Of a DNA stretch of 34,173 bases, positions 30,473 through 34,173 are shown in pieces (position 1 is the first letter of the stretch; every line of letters begins with the position of its first letter). Position numbers and translations under genes: made by a program. Under the pieces are notes generated by a model. The model saw only the letters and a program-made list of their open reading frames with translations, made no database searches and was not told the origin of the DNA. Source of the stretch: Mesotaenium endlicherianum (taxonomy: Eukaryota; Streptophyta; Zygnematophyceae; Zygnematales; Mesotaeniaceae); assembly GCA_009602735.1 (NCBI GenBank), contig WELA01003747.1, positions 287,237 to 321,409 on the forward strand, given 5' to 3'.

Positions 30473-32070
30473 GGACTAGCCGGTACCACAATTTGTCTCG
30501 GAATGGGGTTGGCTAACTATTACACGTTATTCAATGAAAATTATTTTACAAAGGCCAGTAAACTGACTGACCTTACAAAAAAGAACATAGGGTATGTGTG
30601 GGGGGAAGAGCAGCAAGCTACCTTCCAGACCCTTAAAAATGCTCTCTGTTCTGCCCCAGTCTTAGCTGTATAAGACCCCAGCAAACCTGTGCAGGGGGTC
30701 ACTAATGCTTCTGACTTTGCCATGGGTGCTATTTTGTTACAGCCTGCTGACAAAACCACAAAGGATGGTAAGGTAAAGCAGGAGTGGCACCCTGTGCTGT
30801 ATGAGTCAATAAAATTTAACCCAGCTGAAATTAACTATTATGTGCATGATAAAGAGCTGCTTGCTATCATTCATGTGCTCAAACAGTGGAGAGCATACTT
30901 ACATGGTTAAGCTTTTAAGGTGATTACAAATCATCTAACTTTGACTCACTTTCAGAAGAAGTCCAAGCTGTCGAGGAGGGAGAACCGTTGGAGCCAGATG
31001 CTGGAGAAGTTTCAAGTCCAGATTGACTACAAACCAGGGAAGTTGAATCCTGCTGATGCACTCTCTAGAAGACCTGACTTGCAAGAAAAGAACTTTAATT
31101 TGCATGCGGTAGATAAAGTCCTTTTGTGCACTCACTTCACTAAAAGTCAAAAAGTCCTTCCTTGAGCAGCTTAGGAAAGCCTACCTTTCTGTTCCAACAT
31201 TTGAGCTCAGCCTCACTGATAGTGTGTGTCCTGCTACTGCATGCGGGTATCGGCTGAAGGGAGGGTCTGGGTAACTGAAACCACTTCAGGCAGGCTGAAG
31301 CTGGTCATTTTCATAACTTAGAATTAAGGTCACTCTTACTGAGTCAAGCCCATGACAATTTGCTGGGTGGGCATTTGGGGCAGGCCAAAACTGTTACCAA
31401 CTGGCAAAACATTATCACTGGGCGGGATTGCCTCGAGAGGTCTTGAAATATGTTGTCTTGTGATCAGTGTCAGAAAACTAAGTCTACGCACACACCACCC
31501 GGGGGGGCTATTACAACCACTGCCCATCCCAGCTGGACGCTGGGAAACAATATCCATAGACTGGGTAGTAACACTACCATGAATTGCCAATGGGAATGAA
31601 TCTATACTGGTAGTAGTGGATAAATTGACAAAAATGGTCATTTTCATCCCCACCACTGTCAAAGTAACTGTCCTCAAAATTGCGAGACAGTTCTACAACC
31701 ATGTAGTATGCCAATATGGGCTACCCTCTAATATTATCTCCAACAGAGACTCAATATTTACCTCTAAATTTTGGCGAGCTTCAATGGGGTTAATGGAAGT
31801 CATACAATTGCTCAGCACAGCAAACCACCCTCAGGCTGATGGGCAGACCAAAAGAACTAACCGAGTTCTGCAAGAGGTGCTGAGAGCTTATATTAACCAA
31901 AATCAAGATAATTGGGATGACCTGTCTCAAATTTAGTTTGCGGTCAACAGTGCGGTGCACGCGTCAACGGGCAAGACTCCTTTTGAAGTCAGTCTGGGTA
32001 GGGAGCCTAAGTCTCCATTGGATGTGCTAGGGGAGTCTTTAACTCACCCTGAGGGAATTGACAATCCGGT
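30473..32070 (+). pseudogene. A2 pol: RNase H and integrase
   Basis: Resumes with GLANYY (after a short deletion relative to A1), [18 protein letters not shown], then RNase H ([40 protein letters not shown]) and a stop at [17 protein letters not shown], degraded HHCC region near 31380-31500, and the integrase core (ETISIDWVV with the first Asp, SNRDSIFTSKFW, HPQADGQTKRTNRVLQ). In this copy the catalytic Glu is Lys (QTKRTN against QTERTN in A1). Multiple stops and frame changes. It ends at the duplicated CCGGT where solo LTR D is inserted. Confidence 0.9.
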
Positions 32071-32781
32071 TGAAAGGGGGAAGGGTGCGGGGAGTGCGCC
32101 CATACACACTCACGCACCCTCACCCGCGAGTAGAAGCGTGCACGAGGACCTTTCCTAGTTGCATACACAAGGTGGAGTGGCCTGATGGTATGCCACCCTT
32201 GCAAGAGTTAGAAAGCTACATGAGAGAGGAGTGGAAAAGAACTCACTTTATTAAGAAAAGTCGTGTACAAGATAAGAAGGTTAGACTAGACTAAGCCCCC
32301 TCTACTTCCTTGTGCTTCCCATTTATCCTTTAACTCTAAGTGTCCTCTCTAGCAAAGTACCTCCAGAACCTTCTCCTATGGCTCCTTCCATGTAGGTGAC
32401 CTTGCCTAGTTGGACAAGCTAGCACACTCACACGCACACAATCACACTCTAGAATATTCTACTACACAAACCACTAACTCCTCACGGAGTTTCTAGAAAT
32501 TCCACGATCACTTTGGCACTCTACGTAATTGTACGTACTTTCTGGAACCCTCATGTTTCAATGTCCTACTTTCTGGACTCCAACCGAAATTTTCGTCACT
32601 GGACCTGTCCTTGTCACTAAATAGAATCTGTGACATTAAAAACTCACTAAAAACTTCCAAAATTCATAACTATCTCAATACTTGTCCAAATGACGTGAAA
32701 TAAAGGCCAAAGTTCTTCTAAAATCACACTCTATCACATAAAATACTAGAAAGAAACAAACTACATTTTCATAACCTTACA
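32071..32781 (-). mobile_element. Solo LTR D inside A2 pol, related to the B LTR in reverse orientation
   Basis: 711 bp with TG...CA ends and perfect 5-bp duplications CCGGT (32066-32070 and 32782-32786). A1 shows the empty site in its own pol. Read on the minus strand it starts TGTAAGGTTATG, like the B LTR start TGTAAGGTCATAGG, and shares further words in order (AGAGTGTGATTTT, GAGATAGTTATG, GGAAGTT). It is therefore a diverged solo LTR of a B-like element on the minus strand. ORFs inside it are not real genes. Confidence 0.85.
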
Positions 32782-32786
32782 CCGGT

Positions 32787-33366
32787 GTCTCTCCAGTTAA
32801 CTCAGGTGTTCGCTGACACCCTGTCAGACGTCCACCACAATCTGCACAAAGTCCAAGGAAATCAACAAAATTACGCTAATCAACACAGTCGAGAGCTGAC
32901 ATTTTCAAAGGGGAATTTGGTCAAACTGCATTCTCAACACCTGCACCATCCTGGTGTGGTCAAGAAAAAGCTTGGTCTGGTCTGGGTCGGTCCATATTCT
33001 GTGGTGCGCCGTGTCGGTCAGAATGCTTACAAACCGAACATGTCAGCGGAATTCAAGGGTCACCTGGTCTTTATTGTCTTCTTCCTAGAACAATACATCA
33101 AGGGTGACTCACTGTTCACTGGTCAGTACCTTGTCCAACCGAGACCGGTCCCCGCTGTCAAGGATGGTGACCCTGAGGAATATGAGGTCGAGGAGATTTT
33201 GGAAGCTCGCTCTGTCCGCCAATCAGCTAAATATGTCATGAAATACATTGTCAGATGGAAGGGTTACGATGCCTCCGGGGATACTTGGGAATTTAAGGAC
33301 CATTTGACCAATGCCAAAGGGGCGTTGAAACAATTTGACCTACGGGCGGCTGGGGCACCTCCCTAA
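32787..33366 (+). pseudogene. A2 pol C-terminus with chromodomain
   Basis: An open stretch from the D junction reads LQLTQVFADTLSDVHHNLH, LTFSKGNLVKLHSQHL, GLVWVGPYSVVRRVGQNAYK and a chromodomain (EYEVEEILEARS, KYVMKYIVRWKGYDASGDTWE), stopping at 33366 at the same place as A1. No internal stop is seen in 190 codons. It is the best-preserved part of A2, but it is cut off from the upstream pol. Confidence 0.92.
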
Positions 33367-33635
33367 CTGTCACTTCAATTGCCATGGGCAGGTGACAAGA
33401 GGTCCTGTCTCCAATTAAGTTGGAGGGGAAAGTGAATGACAGTTAGCGTGCGAGAAACGGACAGTTACTGAGGGATAATTATCGAATCCTAAGTGTCAGC
33501 ATAGTGACAGATGGGACAGCCAGGCCCACATTAAGCAAAGTTGGCGGAATGAAAAAGGGACTTAACTCACCCTGCACACACGTTCATTCGTTTATTTTTC
33601 ATTGCACTGCAGCTACGTAATCTCTTAGCAATTAC
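33367..33635 (+). other. A2 sequence between pol and 3' LTR
   Basis: Only about 270 bp separate the pol stop from the LTR, against about 2070 bp in A1. The beginning matches A1 (GTCCTGTCTCC, then TTAAGTTGGAGGGG at 33415-33428). The rest has no extra ORF and no clear match to A1, and no purine tract lies right before the LTR. Confidence 0.75.
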
Positions 33636-34173
33636 TGTAATGAATCAGTATATTGGTGGATATGATATTCATTTAAATATAATAGTTAATTAGGTTCAAC
33701 CTGCTGAAATTTAGTTAGTAGCCAGTTTGCTGGACTTTAGTTAATAGTCAGTCTGCTGGACTTTACATAATTATCAGTTTAATGACTCAGCCGGAAGCAG
33801 CAGGCTGAAGTCCATATAAGTCAGCTTGCTGACCCATTCTTTGTCAGCCAGCTGACTTCCGTACTCGGCAGTAGCGAACTGCCTTGACATACACCTAAGC
33901 ACGATATGCTAGATGAATGGCCAGATGACATCCCCATGATGGATGGCTATTCGGGATGATGAGAGATGGCGGTGGATTTGGTTAACCGAGGTCCTACCAA
34001 CGTGGTTAACTCCCGGGTAGGCGGTGCCATCGCACTGGCCGTTGAACAGTAAACTCATTCCATGTACATATGCTAGGCATTGCTCTCGAGTTCGGATTCG
34101 GACACGAGGCCAACTCTCTTGTACAGCTTACTGAGAGAACTCTGAATCCAAGGCAAGAAGCCATTGATACGCA
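33636..34173 (+). repeat. A2 3' LTR, cut by the window end
   Basis: Starts TGTAATGAATCAG and carries the family A word order, including GTCAGCTTGCTGAC (33820-33833), GTCAGCCAGCTGAC (33843-33856) and the block CCTACCAACGTGGTTAACTC. About 190 bp of the LTR should lie beyond the window, by comparison with the 721-728 bp of complete copies. Confidence 0.93.

Larger units (their letters stand above)
13627..34173 (+). mobile_element. Element A2: old Ty3/gypsy chromovirus, + strand, interrupted by A1, B, C and D; 3' end outside the window
   Basis: A2 is recovered by reading through its insertions: 5' LTR 13627-13818 plus 22679-23219, PBS 23221, gag 23254-24730, pol in pieces 24713-24934, 28366-29537, 30473-32070 and 32787-33366, and 3' LTR from 33636 onward. 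It aligns piece by piece with A1 on the opposite strand, so the two are one family. It has many premature stops and a mutated RT active site, and its 5' and 3' LTRs differ clearly, including a repeated CAGTCTGCTGGACTTTA-type unit present only in the 3' copy. It is therefore much older than A1 and inactive. The left flank before the TG is GGTCA; the matching duplication would lie beyond the window. Confidence 0.9.

Noticed and set aside
32058..32294. ORFs in the solo LTR D
   Set aside because: They lie within a solo LTR and have no domain similarity.
1..34173. tRNA or rRNA genes, CRISPR arrays, bacterial operons
   Set aside because: None seen. The window is eukaryotic, and repeats are LTRs, microsatellites and short duplications without a spacer-repeat structure.

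Overview
The window is nuclear DNA from a eukaryote of the green-plant lineage. Two host genes have GT-AG introns of about 250-530 bp. The second is a plant-type 11-beta-hydroxysteroid-dehydrogenase-like SDR. The right 60% is a nest of Ty3/gypsy retrotransposons of chromodomain (chromovirus) type primed by an initiator-Met-like tRNA. A repeat-rich streptophyte alga such as Chara, or a non-seed land plant, would fit, but the sequence alone does not settle the species.

Host region (1-8.6 kb). Positions 1-1381 hold the last four coding exons of a UTP11 gene (SSU processome), entered through an intron with a TC/TA microsatellite. Positions 2882-6076 hold a complete six-exon SDR gene (350 aa) with the catalytic Ser-Tyr-Lys set and the TGxxxGIG cofactor motif intact across splice junctions. 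On the minus strand, 7645-8550 is a 301-codon exon-like ORF of no recognised family, with a possible further exon at about 7318 downwards. From 8.6 to 13.6 kb there is no convincing gene; the AT-rich part contains a 1.26 kb LTR-like insert flanked by 33-bp direct repeats.

Transposon nest (13.6 kb to the end). The outer element, A2 (+ strand, old, many stops), starts at 13627 and its 3' LTR runs off the window end. A second member of the same family, A1 (- strand, 8860 bp, two 721-bp LTRs about 97% identical), sits inside the 5' LTR of A2. Within A2's coding region there are three more insertions: a 3'-truncated element of another gypsy family (B, about 24935-28365), a 930-bp solo LTR (C, 29538-30467, TSD ATAAG) and a 711-bp solo LTR (D, 32071-32781, TSD CCGGT) that looks like an inverted relative of B's LTR.

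Most notable points. (1) In family A the gag frame ends in TAA shortly after a U UUA AAA slippery heptamer, pol lies in the -1 frame, and a perfect 10-bp hairpin follows after a 7-nt spacer. This is a complete candidate -1 ribosomal frameshift signal, present in both copies with the hairpin slightly decayed in A2. (2) A1 carries an extra uninterrupted 553-codon ORF between the chromodomain and the 3' LTR, absent from A2 and bracketed by repeated polypurine-tract-like motifs, although gag and pol of the same copy are broken several times. (3) Solo LTR C has an unusual cluster of perfect palindromes upstream of its TATA box.
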